Shown: positions 17,071-26,650, numbered from the stretch's first letter. The stretch: DNA of 64,000 nt from Flavipsychrobacter stenotrophus (GCF_002954265.1 NZ_PPSL01000004.1:124001-188000), one strand, 5' to 3'. Translations and numbers: made by a program. Notes: generated by a model not told the origin, from the sequence alone.

Positions 17071-17466
17071 TCAAATACGAATGTTCCTTACTTGTAGGTA
17101 GAGTGGGCAACCCAAATAGAGATCGGGTGGTGCATGTGGCCTTAAAGATACATAGCTTAAGCCCTTGTAAATAGATGACGGGTAGCTTTGGTACACTACG
17201 GCAGGGGGAGTAGTTGACTCTACATGCGCAAGGTCAAAACTAGCCTTTACCTGATGGTGATCAGATGTTTTAAAAGTCTTGTGTTCATCTTTGCAACAGC
17301 CATTGGTCTTGCTTTTATGCATACCACACTTACGGCACTTGTCATCTTCCTTATGAACGAAGTTAGCACCCATATTCTTCCCCATGCAATAATGTATCTC
17401 TACAGTTGCACCCATGGCGCTGGCCATGTACAGGATGGATAATATGGTTACTAAAAAGCGTTTCAT
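17071..17466 (-). CDS. HYC_CC_PP family protein (copper cluster paralog)
   Basis: 131 residues. A signal-like N-terminus (MKRFLVTILSILYMASAMGA) is followed by HYCMG, a Cys/Lys/His-rich stretch (CRKCGMHKSKTNGCCKDEH), a Pro-Pro near HAPPDL and a C-terminal LQVRNIRI. This HYC...CC...PP layout is a small Bacteroidota family of unknown function; the name is from memory of the NCBI family. Many Cys, His and Met residues suggest metal binding. A second member is at 33688-34071, also beside copper genes. Confidence 0.75.
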   Translation of the reverse strand: MKRFLVTILSILYMASAMGATVEIHYCMGKNMGANFVHKEDDKCRKCGMHKSKTNGCCKDEHKTFKTSDHHQVKASFDLAHVESTTPPAVVYQSYPSSIYKGLSYVSLRPHAPPDLYLGCPLYLQVRNIRI

Positions 17467-17542
17467 TATTATAACAAAGATAAAAGATGTATTGTCAATA
17501 AAATGTTAAGCGATCATGATAGTGGTCACAACTGTAATATTT

Positions 17543-19759
17543 CTACAATTTACTCCACTTAAGTCTCAGGCTGTTACTTACTACAGACACTGAGCTTAAT
17601 GCCATTGCTGCACCGGCTATCATAGGGTTCAACAAAAATCCGTTGATAGGATATAAAGCGCCGGCAGCCAGTGGTATGGCAATGATATTATAGATAAATG
17701 CCCAGAACAGATTTTGCTTGATCGTTTTCACCGTAAGTTTGGATAACGACATTGCCTTTGGGATCAGTTTTAAGTCAGAAGACATCAGCGTGATCTTGGC
17801 AACGTCCATAGCAATATCTGTTCCTCTACCCATGGCAATGCTAACATCGGCTTGCGCTAATGCCTGGCTGTCATTTATGCCATCACCTACCATAGCTACG
17901 ATCTTTCCACGTGCTTGTATCGCTTTTATAAATTCCGACTTGTCGTTGGGAGAGGCTTCGGCTTTGTATTGGGTGATGCCTGCTTCAGCTGCAATTGTAT
18001 AAGCGGTGCGTTCGTTGTCGCCGGTAAGCATGTATACTTCTATTCCTCTTTGCTGCAACTCCTGCACAGCCGCGTGCGATGATAATTTGATCTTATCTGC
18101 CACGGCGATGGCTGCTACTGCCCTAAACTGATCTGACAGCCATATTACCGTATTAGATTGCCCGGCCCATTCAATTGCTTTGGTCTGTAAGCTCTCCGGA
18201 ATTTTTATGTTCATTGATTCCAGCATTTTCATGCTACCTGCAAAGTAAATGTTGCGCTCATATAAAGCAGTAACACCGCTGCCTGTTATACTGCTGAACG
18301 ATTTGATATCTACCGGCTTTATTGCCAGCTCTTTGAAAAATGAGGTCACCGCACCTGCCAACGGGTGTTCCGACTGCAGCTCCATACTTAGTAAGATCGA
18401 TGAAAGCAGTTCTTTGTTTGTATCTGCATCCCATGCAATGTCTACGACCTCTGGCATACCCTCTGTAATAGTGCCGGTCTTATCAAACACTATTGCAGTT
18501 ATCTTATGCAATGTCTCCAGGCTCTCGGCATCCTTCACCAATATTCCATTTTCCGCGCCCTTGCCAACACCAGTGATAATTGCTGTTGGCGTAGCCAGGC
18601 CCAGTGCGCACGGGCAGGCAATAATAAGTATCGTTACAACTGAGAGAATACCATGTGTAGTGCCTTGCTCACCACCAAGCGTTACCCACAATATAAATGT
18701 GGCAATGGCCAACAGCAATACAACAGGCACAAATATGCCGGCGATCTTGTCAGCCATTTTCTGCACCGGAGCTTTGCTTCCCTGTGCTTCCTGTACTTTC
18801 TTTATTATTTGAGAGAGTAATGTGTCTGCACCCACTTTTTCGGCTACAAACCTGAAGCTGCCTTTTTGATTGATGGTGCCGGCAAATACTTTAGATCCTT
18901 CTCTTTTGGCAACTGCTATCGGTTCGCCAGAGATCATACTCTCGTCGACATAAGAACTTCCTTTTATAACAATTCCGTCAACGGCTATTTTGTCTCCGGG
19001 TTTTGCCACCAATATGTCATCCACTTTCACATCTGCCATCAAGGCAATTTCTTCCTCTCCATCGGGTCGAATTCTGAATACAGACCTCGCCTGTAATCCC
19101 ATCAGTTTTTTTATGGCGGATGATGTATTGGTCTTAGCCCTATCCTCCAGCATTTTACCTAAAAGGATGAATGAGATGACCACAGCAGAAGCTTCGAAGT
19201 ATACGGGTGCTTCCAAACCTTTGTTGGTCCAGTATTGTGGATAAAGAGTATTGCAAACACTGAATATATACGCGATGCCTGTACTGAGGGCAACAAGCGT
19301 ATCCATATTGGCGGAGAAGTGGGATGCCTGCTTCCACGCACCGACAAAAAAGCGTTTGCCAAAAATGACAATTACCGGTGTAGACAATCCCCACATAATA
19401 AAATTGACATAGGGTATGTGCATACCGGCCATAGCTAAAACAACCAGTGGCACTGATAATATAATAGCCAGTGTAGTATTAGTGACAAGGCGGCGATATG
19501 CCTTAAGATTCAATATCTCAATGTCTTCGGCAGAGACAGCATCGTCTGTAATGATCCCATAACCAATGCTGTTTACAGTACTCTGGATATGAGGCAGATT
19601 TGTTTCCTTAGGATCATACTCCATTAGTGCTGATGCGTTAGCATAATTGACTGCTGCAGACTTTACACCTCTTTGACCTTTAAGTGTGTTCTCCACTGTG
19701 CGGGCACATGATGCGCAGGTCATACCAGTAACCGGAAATGCTTTCTTTATTGTTTTCAT
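17543..19759 (-). CDS. copA: Copper-translocating P1B-type ATPase
   Basis: 738 residues. One N-terminal HMA domain (GMTCASC, Cys15 and Cys18), eight predicted helices, actuator ISGEP (276-280), the metal-path CPC motif (382-384), phosphorylation site DKTGT (Asp426), SEHP with His465, TGDN (579-582) and GDGIND (625-630). CPC with SEHPL and the C-terminal YN...MAxSSxxVxxNSLRL pattern fits Cu(I) export across the inner membrane. It is the first and largest gene of the - strand cluster running to 15171. The AraC regulator at 21619-22188 is a candidate controller. Confidence 0.95.
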   Translation of the reverse strand: MKTIKKAFPVTGMTCASCARTVENTLKGQRGVKSAAVNYANASALMEYDPKETNLPHIQSTVNSIGYGIITDDAVSAEDIEILNLKAYRRLVTNTTLAIILSVPLVVLAMAGMHIPYVNFIMWGLSTPVIVIFGKRFFVGAWKQASHFSANMDTLVALSTGIAYIFSVCNTLYPQYWTNKGLEAPVYFEASAVVISFILLGKMLEDRAKTNTSSAIKKLMGLQARSVFRIRPDGEEEIALMADVKVDDILVAKPGDKIAVDGIVIKGSSYVDESMISGEPIAVAKREGSKVFAGTINQKGSFRFVAEKVGADTLLSQIIKKVQEAQGSKAPVQKMADKIAGIFVPVVLLLAIATFILWVTLGGEQGTTHGILSVVTILIIACPCALGLATPTAIITGVGKGAENGILVKDAESLETLHKITAIVFDKTGTITEGMPEVVDIAWDADTNKELLSSILLSMELQSEHPLAGAVTSFFKELAIKPVDIKSFSSITGSGVTALYERNIYFAGSMKMLESMNIKIPESLQTKAIEWAGQSNTVIWLSDQFRAVAAIAVADKIKLSSHAAVQELQQRGIEVYMLTGDNERTAYTIAAEAGITQYKAEASPNDKSEFIKAIQARGKIVAMVGDGINDSQALAQADVSIAMGRGTDIAMDVAKITLMSSDLKLIPKAMSLSKLTVKTIKQNLFWAFIYNIIAIPLAAGALYPINGFLLNPMIAGAAMALSSVSVVSNSLRLKWSKL

Positions 19760-19876
19760 TGCTTGCTGATGTAAAGGTCTGCATGATTGTGCAATAATAG
19801 GTTACACAATTTTGGAAATGATTTATAGAATCTTTTGGAGTTTGCTGTATTGTTGGCAATCCGCTACATTTATGCC

Positions 19877-20554
19877 ATGCACAATGAAAATTCAGACATT
19901 CAACAATATATTGAAATTGCCATTCAGGAAGCTTTAGACCCAACTTTTGAAATGACCAGGTTATATCTGGAAAATAATGAACTGGAATTAGTAAATGGAT
20001 TACCTAAAGTAGAACGCATTGATACAGATCTGCCAAACGGATTGGCTGCAGTATACCTGAAGTTCAGGGAAGGATTTTTTTTACAAGTCAATTTGACCAG
20101 GAAGCCTGAAATAGCTGTGGAGTACGTTTGGGTAGAATCTTCAAATGCTATTTCGCTTACTGCGGTCTCTGAAAAAAAGAAGTTTGATGACCTGGCCAAG
20201 TGTTTGAGTTTATCACCGCTCAAAGGTTGGTCGAAAGGTGATAAAAAGCAAACCGGTGATTCAAATTACATATTTACAAGTGTATCATATGAATCTGCGA
20301 TAAGTAACGCCTATGATATGGAGGCTAAATTGAAACTATTGCTCACGGAGCTGGAAACGGATACCGAAGGTGTTTTGAAATTGACACAGTGCTCAACGGC
20401 ACACATATCGATCTGTCGACGACAGTTTGTAAGCGGTAGTGCAGGCGTGCACTTTGATGCAGAGACTATAAATAGGTTGTCTAAATTGAACCTGAGTTTA
20501 GATATAGACACGATCATTGTTGGTAAGCCGGTGACAGAAGATTTGGATGATTAA
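19877..20554 (+). CDS. DUF4279-like protein
   Basis: 225 residues from ATG 19877; the frame extends to a TTG at 19835 but the ATG is preferred. The C-terminal half (about 120-225) has the pattern of DUF4279: a polar start, SNAYDMEAKLKLLLTELE, then a final INRLSKLNLSLDIDTIIVG. The N-terminal half has no recognisable family. No signal peptide. A TTTG-20 bp-TACATTTA promoter-like pair ends 5 bases before the ATG, so the mRNA may be almost leaderless. It is divergent from copA. Confidence 0.6.
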   Translation: MHNENSDIQQYIEIAIQEALDPTFEMTRLYLENNELELVNGLPKVERIDTDLPNGLAAVYLKFREGFFLQVNLTRKPEIAVEYVWVESSNAISLTAVSEKKKFDDLAKCLSLSPLKGWSKGDKKQTGDSNYIFTSVSYESAISNAYDMEAKLKLLLTELETDTEGVLKLTQCSTAHISICRRQFVSGSAGVHFDAETINRLSKLNLSLDIDTIIVGKPVTEDLDD

Positions 20555-20581
20555 ACAGATTTTGTACTTTACATGTGTGTT

Positions 20582-20746
20582 ATGAGTAAACAAATAAAGA
20601 AGCGGGAGTTAAAAAAGAAATGTAAAATTGAAGAAACCGAATATTTGCTTTCAACAGAAGCAAATAGGAGCAATTTGAAAAAAAGCATAGAGCAGTTGAA
20701 TGCTGGGAAAGGAAAAGCAATAAGAACAGTTGATATTTGGAAGTAG
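20582..20746 (+). CDS. Orphan antitoxin-like small protein
   Basis: 54 residues from ATG 20582 (a second in-frame ATG at 20573 would add three). After a very basic start (KQIKKRELKKK) comes EEETEYLLSTEANRSNL-like sequence and GKGKAIRTVDIWK, the pattern of short type II antitoxins (E-x-L-x-x-x-x-N, then a helix and a final strand). The expected RelE/ParE-type toxin is missing: the next gene is on the other strand and ends 10 bases later. It may be a relic or a solitary antitoxin. Confidence 0.5.
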   Translation: MSKQIKKRELKKKCKIEETEYLLSTEANRSNLKKSIEQLNAGKGKAIRTVDIWK

Positions 20747-20756
20747 AATATCTATG

Positions 20757-21584
20757 CTATTTTAACTCCCTCAGCGTACCCTTAATATCCTCAAATCTAG
20801 TCCATGGAATATCATGATGCACACCTTCGTAAACGTGTAATTTTACTGATGAAGCAGACGTGAGGTTTTGTTGGGCGAAATAACCATTTTTTGGCGGTAC
20901 CATGTTGTCGGAAAGACCCTGGAAGATGAATACCGGACATTTTATGGCATGAAGATCGGCGGGAATGGTTTGTACATCCTTTTTAAACCACCATATTTCC
21001 CTGTTGCAGGTTTGTAATGCAGTGGGCATTGCGAAGCTCACAGGCATCAGTAGCCTGCGCCACATCTCTTCATGTTCGCCACCGGGCGATACTGCACCCG
21101 CTAAAATAACCAATCCGTTTACTTCGGTAGGGTGTGCTGCGGCCACTTTAACGGCTACCGGTCCACCAAGGCTATGCCCTATAACATAAAACGGTTGGCC
21201 ATTCTGTAATGAAGCTACTAAGGTGCCAACTAAAGCTGCTTGTTCAGTTACAGTTGTAGCCTCACCAAAATTACTAAACCCAAAGCCTGGTCTGTCAATG
21301 CTGATAATGCGGAACTTCTTTACCAGGTCTGTATCCTGCATGTAGTTATCATAACAATGCCAGCTGGCAGGGGAGCCATGTATGAAGAATAGGGTAGGCT
21401 TGTTTGTGCGGCCGGTATTCACCTCTGCATAGTGAATGGTACGGCCTGATGTGGTAAAGTCTTTGAAAGTGATGGGTATATTTGCTCTTTCGAAAGCTAT
21501 GCGGGCTTTGTTATCGTGCATGCGGTAAGTGCAAGAGGAGCATGACAGGTAACCAATAGTCAGGAACAGAAGTAAGTGGCGCAT
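20757..21584 (-). CDS. Alpha/beta hydrolase, probable lipoprotein
   Basis: 275 residues. The N-terminus MRHLLLFLTIGYLSCSSC contains a lipobox-like cysteine, so the protein is probably anchored to a membrane outside the cytosol. The hydrolase core shows the oxyanion loop HGSPASW, the nucleophile elbow GHSLGG, an acid in GLSDNMVPP and a histidine in HHDIPW, all in the usual order. The substrate cannot be predicted. It lies head to tail after the AraC regulator gene with a 34-base gap, so cotranscription is likely. Confidence 0.88.
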   Translation of the reverse strand: MRHLLLFLTIGYLSCSSCTYRMHDNKARIAFERANIPITFKDFTTSGRTIHYAEVNTGRTNKPTLFFIHGSPASWHCYDNYMQDTDLVKKFRIISIDRPGFGFSNFGEATTVTEQAALVGTLVASLQNGQPFYVIGHSLGGPVAVKVAAAHPTEVNGLVILAGAVSPGGEHEEMWRRLLMPVSFAMPTALQTCNREIWWFKKDVQTIPADLHAIKCPVFIFQGLSDNMVPPKNGYFAQQNLTSASSVKLHVYEGVHHDIPWTRFEDIKGTLRELK

Positions 21585-21618
21585 TGTAATTTAACGCCAA
21601 TGACTATGATTTAGTATT

Positions 21619-22188
21619 TTACCTTCCTACCTCATCCAACCCCTTTCTCTGATTGACTCCCTTATTCTTAAAATGACTAGGTGGTAAACCAGTTATCTTT
21701 TTGAACTGGGCTGATAAGTGCGCTACGCTACTATAGCCCATCTGGTCGGCAATGGCGCTTAGGGTAAGTTCATCATAAACGATCAGCTCCTTTATACGTT
21801 CTACCTTTTGCTGAATAACGTACTGTTCAATAGTGATGCCTTCTATTTCTGAAAAGAGATTGCTGAGGTAGGGGTAGTCGTAGTGTAGTTCTTTGGAAAT
21901 AACATCACTCATCTTTTGTTTCGCGATCTCACCGGTGTGGTGAATCAACTGTACTATCACGGTCTTTATCTTTTCAATGATGCGGCTTTTTCTGTCGTCT
22001 ATCAGTTCGAATCCATTGGCTTTGAGTGCTTCTGCAACCAGTATTGACATTTGTGGTGACAATTCTTTCTCGGTCAATTCAACCTCTCCAAGGGCAATAT
22101 TGCCAGCATGAAGGCCCAATTTGTCCAATTCATTTTTTACTGCGGTTTTGCAGCGGTTACAGACCATATTTTTAATAAAAAGTGTCAT
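21619..22188 (-). CDS. AraC-family regulator with N-terminal CxxC metal-domain-like segment
   Basis: 189 residues. Residues 1-70 look like a small HMA-type fold with NMVCNRCKTAV, where the two cysteines occupy the metal-binding loop; the C-terminal third is an AraC DNA-binding domain (LTLSAIADQMGYSSVAHLSA, then FKKITGLPPSHFK). A metal signal sensed by the CxxC loop is inferred. It is separated from the copper cluster by 1.8 kb but is the only regulator nearby, so control of copA and neighbours is plausible. Confidence 0.8.
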   Translation of the reverse strand: MTLFIKNMVCNRCKTAVKNELDKLGLHAGNIALGEVELTEKELSPQMSILVAEALKANGFELIDDRKSRIIEKIKTVIVQLIHHTGEIAKQKMSDVISKELHYDYPYLSNLFSEIEGITIEQYVIQQKVERIKELIVYDELTLSAIADQMGYSSVAHLSAQFKKITGLPPSHFKNKGVNQRKGLDEVGR

Positions 22189-22392
22189 TGGGTCGATACG
22201 TTTTCAGCGGATATTTGCCATCGCGAAGATAGCAAGTAACCATTGAATACTTTTTTTACTCCACTACCCAAGTTTTGATGTTGATGATGCGTCTTTAATA
22301 GTAGGCAATATAGCATTGGGAATCTAATTGTAACACAGATGATTTGTTGTTATAACATGGCTTAAAACCCTTTTTTAGAGCGGTTTTGGTGA

Positions 22393-22481
22393 GTAATCCA
22401 CAGGGTTATTAACAAGTGGCTATTTAACGTATCCTACAGGCATATTTAAGGCGTAAATACGTGTGGAAAACGTTATATTTG
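22393..22481 (+). promoter_or_regulatory. gyrA promoter region with two DnaA-box-like sites
   Basis: The 317-base gap between the AraC gene and gyrA has no gene. It contains TATATTTG (22474-22481), a good -7 element 24 bases before the ATG. Two DnaA-box-like 9-mers are upstream: TAATCCACA near 22391-22401 (one mismatch to TTATCCACA) and TTTTCCACA on the - strand at 22462-22470. The site count is low, so an origin is not suggested. Confidence 0.5.
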
Positions 22482-22505
22482 CGCATCCTTTTTTAAGAGT
22501 GATTT

Positions 22506-25220
22506 ATGGATCAAAATAACGATAATTTATTGCCGCAAGAAACGCCTGAAGAGAATGATAAGATCATTCGGGTAAATATTGAGGAGCAGATGAAAACAGC
22601 CTATATAGATTACTCTATGTCGGTAATTGTTGGTCGTGCGCTCCCCGATGTAAGAGACGGCTTGAAGCCGGTTCACCGCAGGGTATTGTTCGCAATGCAT
22701 GAGTTAGGAAATACATTCAACAAGCCACATAAGAAATCTGCCCGTATAGTAGGGGAGGTATTGGGTAAGTATCACCCGCATGGTGATACTTCCGTTTACG
22801 ATGCTATTGTGCGTATGGCCCAGCCATGGAGCATGAGGTACATGGTAGTAGACGGTCAGGGTAACTTCGGATCGGCCGATGGTGATGGTCCGGCAGCAAT
22901 GCGTTATACAGAGGTACGTATGCACAAGCTGGGCGAGGCAATGATGGAAGATCTGGATAAGGAAACGGTTGACTTCAGCCTGAACTTTGATGACAGCCTT
23001 GAAGAGCCTACAGTATTGCCTACACGCATACCACAGTTGCTGGTCAACGGTTCATCGGGTATAGCCGTAGGTATGGCTACCAATATGATGCCGCACAACC
23101 TTACAGAGGTTATTGATGGCTGTATAGCTTATATAGACGACAGAGATATTACCATAGAAGACCTGATGAAGTATGTGAAAGCACCTGATTTTCCAACAGG
23201 TGGTATCATCTTCGGTGTTGAAGGTATAAAGGCAGGTTTTATGACCGGTCGCGGCAGGGTAGTGTTGCGTGGTAAGGTAAATGTGGAAACGCAGAAGAAT
23301 GGCAGGGAAACAATTGTAATTACAGAAGTTCCTTACCAGGTAAACCGCGATGCACTTACTGAGAAAATTGGTTATCTCGTTAATAGCAAGATCATTGACG
23401 GTATTACGCACGTTGCCAATGAATCTAATAAAGAAGGTACTCGTGTAGTTGTCGAAATTCGCCGCGATGCAGTTGCACAGGTGATCATCAACCAGCTATA
23501 TAAATATAGTGAACTGCAGAAGTCTTATGGTATCAACAATGTTGCATTGGTCAATGGCCGCCCGCGCACGCTGAACCTTAAAGATCTGATCTCTGAATTC
23601 ATCACTTTCCGTCATGAAGTAGTAGTACGTAGAACGGAGTATGAATTGAGAGAAGCTAAGAAGCGCGCTCACATATTGGAAGGTTATCTGATAGCATTGG
23701 ATCATCTGGATGCAGTAATTGCATTGATCCGTAACTCTACTACACCTGATATTGCGAAGGAAGGTTTGATCACTCAGTTCGGCATGACCGAGATTCAGGC
23801 TAAAGCCGTTCTGGAACTGCGTTTACAGCGTTTGACAGGGATGGAGATCAACAAGATCGTTGAGGAACATGCTGAATTGATGAAGCTGATAGCACATCTG
23901 CAGGGTATACTGGATAATGTAGATCAGCGTTATCAGATCATCAAAGACGAGCTGTTGGAAATACAGAAGAAATTTGGCGATGAGCGTAAGAGCGAGATCC
24001 ACTATATGGCCGATGAAATGAGCATTGAAGATCTTATTGAGAAAGAAGATGTGATCATCACTGTTTCTCACCTGGGTTATATCAAGCGCACATCTGCCGA
24101 TGAATACCGTTCACAGCGCCGCGGAGGCCGTGGTGCAATGGGTGGCAAAACACGTGAAGAAGATTATATAGAACATCTGTTCGTAGCATCTACCCACCAT
24201 ACTTTAATGTTCTTTACAGAAAAAGGACGTTGCTACTGGCTGAAGGTATATGAGATACCTGAAGGTGATAAGAACGGCAGAGGACGTGCTATTCAGAACA
24301 TGATGCAGATACCTGCTGATGATAAGATACGTACCGTAATTGACGTTCCTAAACTTGAAGATAAGGAGTTTATTGATAGTCACTTCCTGGTACTGTGTAC
24401 CAAGAAGGGTATCATCAAGAAGACAAGACTGGAAGATTTCAGTCGTCCGCGCTCTACAGGTGTTAATGCAATAACCATTGAAGAAGGTGATGAATTATTG
24501 GACGTTTCATTAACTCAGGATGGTGATTATGTGATGATGGCCATCCGCTCTGGTCGCGCTGTTTGCTTCCCTCAGGAGAAGGTTAGACCTACCGGCCGTG
24601 GTGCGATTGGTGTGTTTGGCATAGAATTGGATGAGAACAATGATGAGGTGATAGGTATGATCTGCGTTTCTAAGAAGGAAGTGAACAAACAGATCATGGT
24701 AGTTTCTGAAAAAGGTATGGGTAAGCGTACACCATTCTTTAAGAAAGTAGAAGAGATAGAAGCTGTAGAAGGCGAAGAGCAGGCAGAAGATGCCAGCAAT
24801 ATCATTCTGATCAATGATGAGAATGGCGATCCGCAGAAATATGCTTTGTCTTACCGTGTTACCAATCGTGGTGGTAAGGGTGTGAAGACCATGAACATAA
24901 CGGATAAGACCGGTCCGCTGGTTGGATTGCTTATTGTTGATGAAAGTGATGATCTGATCATTACATGTGAGTCTGGTGTAACTATCAGGATGAAGGTAGA
25001 TAACATCAGAGAGACCGGCAGAACAGCGCAGGGCGTGAAGTTGATCAACATCGACGCAAAAGATAAAATTGCAGCGGTAGCATCTATTAAGGAGCAGGCA
25101 GTTGTAGGATCTGATGATGACGATATCACAGAAGAAGGTGGTGAAGCGGAAGGTGCCGGTAACGGGGATGGAGAGAGTGATGATGCCGGAACAGAAACAG
25201 GACCGGAAGTAGTGGGATAA
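22506..25220 (+). CDS. gyrA: DNA gyrase subunit A
   Basis: 904 residues. Breaks and rejoins DNA in the GyrA2GyrB2 complex; the catalytic tyrosine is Tyr134 in AMRYTEVRM. The quinolone-pocket helix reads HPHGDTSVYDAIVRM. The C-terminal beta-pinwheel carries the GyrA box QRRGGRG at about residue 537, which separates gyrase from topoisomerase IV. After the pinwheel, about 35 residues are strongly acidic and Gly-rich (DDDDITEEGG...), a disordered tail longer than usual. It has its own promoter; a TPR gene follows after 44 bases. Confidence 0.97.
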   Translation: MDQNNDNLLPQETPEENDKIIRVNIEEQMKTAYIDYSMSVIVGRALPDVRDGLKPVHRRVLFAMHELGNTFNKPHKKSARIVGEVLGKYHPHGDTSVYDAIVRMAQPWSMRYMVVDGQGNFGSADGDGPAAMRYTEVRMHKLGEAMMEDLDKETVDFSLNFDDSLEEPTVLPTRIPQLLVNGSSGIAVGMATNMMPHNLTEVIDGCIAYIDDRDITIEDLMKYVKAPDFPTGGIIFGVEGIKAGFMTGRGRVVLRGKVNVETQKNGRETIVITEVPYQVNRDALTEKIGYLVNSKIIDGITHVANESNKEGTRVVVEIRRDAVAQVIINQLYKYSELQKSYGINNVALVNGRPRTLNLKDLISEFITFRHEVVVRRTEYELREAKKRAHILEGYLIALDHLDAVIALIRNSTTPDIAKEGLITQFGMTEIQAKAVLELRLQRLTGMEINKIVEEHAELMKLIAHLQGILDNVDQRYQIIKDELLEIQKKFGDERKSEIHYMADEMSIEDLIEKEDVIITVSHLGYIKRTSADEYRSQRRGGRGAMGGKTREEDYIEHLFVASTHHTLMFFTEKGRCYWLKVYEIPEGDKNGRGRAIQNMMQIPADDKIRTVIDVPKLEDKEFIDSHFLVLCTKKGIIKKTRLEDFSRPRSTGVNAITIEEGDELLDVSLTQDGDYVMMAIRSGRAVCFPQEKVRPTGRGAIGVFGIELDENNDEVIGMICVSKKEVNKQIMVVSEKGMGKRTPFFKKVEEIEAVEGEEQAEDASNIILINDENGDPQKYALSYRVTNRGGKGVKTMNITDKTGPLVGLLIVDESDDLIITCESGVTIRMKVDNIRETGRTAQGVKLINIDAKDKIAAVASIKEQAVVGSDDDDITEEGGEAEGAGNGDGESDDAGTETGPEVVG

Positions 25221-25264
25221 ATTGAAGCATAATAGTAATCAGTAACAATTAACATAAAACTTAG

Positions 25265-26557
25265 ATGAAAAAAGCACTTTTAGTTGTCGCAGCAGTAGGG
25301 CTTACATATGCCGGCGTAGCACAGGATAAATATGTTACCTCTGCGCTTACTAATTATAATACCAAAAGTTGGGATGATGCCAAAGCGGACATAGATAGAG
25401 CTGCTGTTAACCCTGAAACAAAAGGCAAGCCTAAAACATTGTATGCAAAGGGCGTGATATACGTAGCTATGCAGCAGGTTGATAAGTACAAAGCGGGTAA
25501 TCCATACAGAGAGGGAACTCAGGAAATGATAAAGCTGGCTGAACTAAAGCCTGATTACAAAGCGGAAGACGTTAACGGCGCGCTGTTATTTGGTGCAATG
25601 ATGTATTTCAATGATGGTATCAATGCCTATAACGATAAGAAGTACGCTGAATCAATTGAGTACATGAAGAATGCCGTTAAGATCCATAATCTTGGTGGAG
25701 GTCATCGTTTTGATAAATTTATGGAAGGTATGGTGTCTAAGAAACTGGATACTATGTCGGCAAGCGCTGAGACGCAGATGGCACGTAGCGCCTACGCAAT
25801 GGGTAATAGCGAAGAGGTGATCAAGATGATCAACAGTATCAAGACCAACCCTATCTGCAGGACCAAGGACAACTACATTATCTTGCTGGAATCTTACGAG
25901 AAGTACGACAAGGAGAATGCAAATAAGATGGCAGCTGAAGAATTGGCTGCTACTGCAGAAGCCCGCGCAGCATATCCTGACGATCCGAACATCAAGAACA
26001 TGGAAATGAATACCTTGATGAAGAATGGTAAGACTACTGATCTTTTGAAGAAAATGGAGGATGATGTAGCAAAAGAGCCAAACAACGCGGATCTCAACTT
26101 CAACCTGGGTGTGTTGTATCAGACTTTGGCAACGCCAAAAGACACTAAGGAAAAGAAGCCTGCAAATGCAGCTGAGTTAATGACAAAGGCGGATGTTTCC
26201 CTGAGCCGTGCGGTAAAGTTGGCTCCTGAAAATCCTAGTTATAACAGCGCATTAGGTAGCGTTTACTATCAGCTGGCTTATGAATATAATGAGCAGATGA
26301 ACCTGATTACCGGCACATCTACCGCAGATAATAAGAAGTATGATGACCTGAAAGCAAAGCGCGATGCACAATTTAATAAGGCAATGGTGCCATACGAAAA
26401 AGCAGTTGCGGTATACGACGCCAGGGGTAAGGTGGAAGGTAATGACCAGGACATCTACCACCAAACATTAGATTGTTTGAAGCAGATCTACTCAATTTTG
26501 AATAAGACGGATAAGGCAAAAGAAATTGCTGAAAAATTGCAGAAATCTGGTTGGTAA
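25265..26557 (+). CDS. Secreted TPR-repeat protein
   Basis: 430 residues with a signal peptide (1-19, ending YAGVAQ) and several TPR-like helical repeats spread over the length, for example around ADLNFNLGVLYQTLATP and NPSYNSALGSVYYQLAY. No enzymatic motif. Periplasmic scaffold function is likely but unspecified. It follows gyrA by 44 bases without an intervening terminator, so readthrough from gyrA is possible. A strong terminator ends it. Confidence 0.85.
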   Translation: MKKALLVVAAVGLTYAGVAQDKYVTSALTNYNTKSWDDAKADIDRAAVNPETKGKPKTLYAKGVIYVAMQQVDKYKAGNPYREGTQEMIKLAELKPDYKAEDVNGALLFGAMMYFNDGINAYNDKKYAESIEYMKNAVKIHNLGGGHRFDKFMEGMVSKKLDTMSASAETQMARSAYAMGNSEEVIKMINSIKTNPICRTKDNYIILLESYEKYDKENANKMAAEELAATAEARAAYPDDPNIKNMEMNTLMKNGKTTDLLKKMEDDVAKEPNNADLNFNLGVLYQTLATPKDTKEKKPANAAELMTKADVSLSRAVKLAPENPSYNSALGSVYYQLAYEYNEQMNLITGTSTADNKKYDDLKAKRDAQFNKAMVPYEKAVAVYDARGKVEGNDQDIYHQTLDCLKQIYSILNKTDKAKEIAEKLQKSGW

Positions 26558-26586
26558 TTAATGCATACCAGTGAAATTTAATAACG

Positions 26587-26623
26587 AAAGAGCCGTATAG
26601 TTTGAAAGCTATACGGCTCTTTT
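26587..26623 (+). terminator. Intrinsic terminator after the TPR gene
   Basis: AAAGAGCCGTATAG pairs perfectly with CTATACGGCTCTTT (14 bp) around an 8-base loop and runs into TTTT. Confidence 0.9.
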
Positions 26624-26650
26624 AATTTTATTAAGTTTGATCTTCACTAA

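Noticed and set aside
16913-17110. 65-codon frame on the - strand between the HMA and HYC_CC_PP genes
   Set aside because: Overlaps the 3' end of the HYC_CC_PP gene, and the sequence has no recognisable pattern; more likely leader DNA.
22189-22505. Replication origin near gyrA
   Set aside because: Only two DnaA-like 9-mers and no dnaA/dnaN or AT-rich unwinding repeats.
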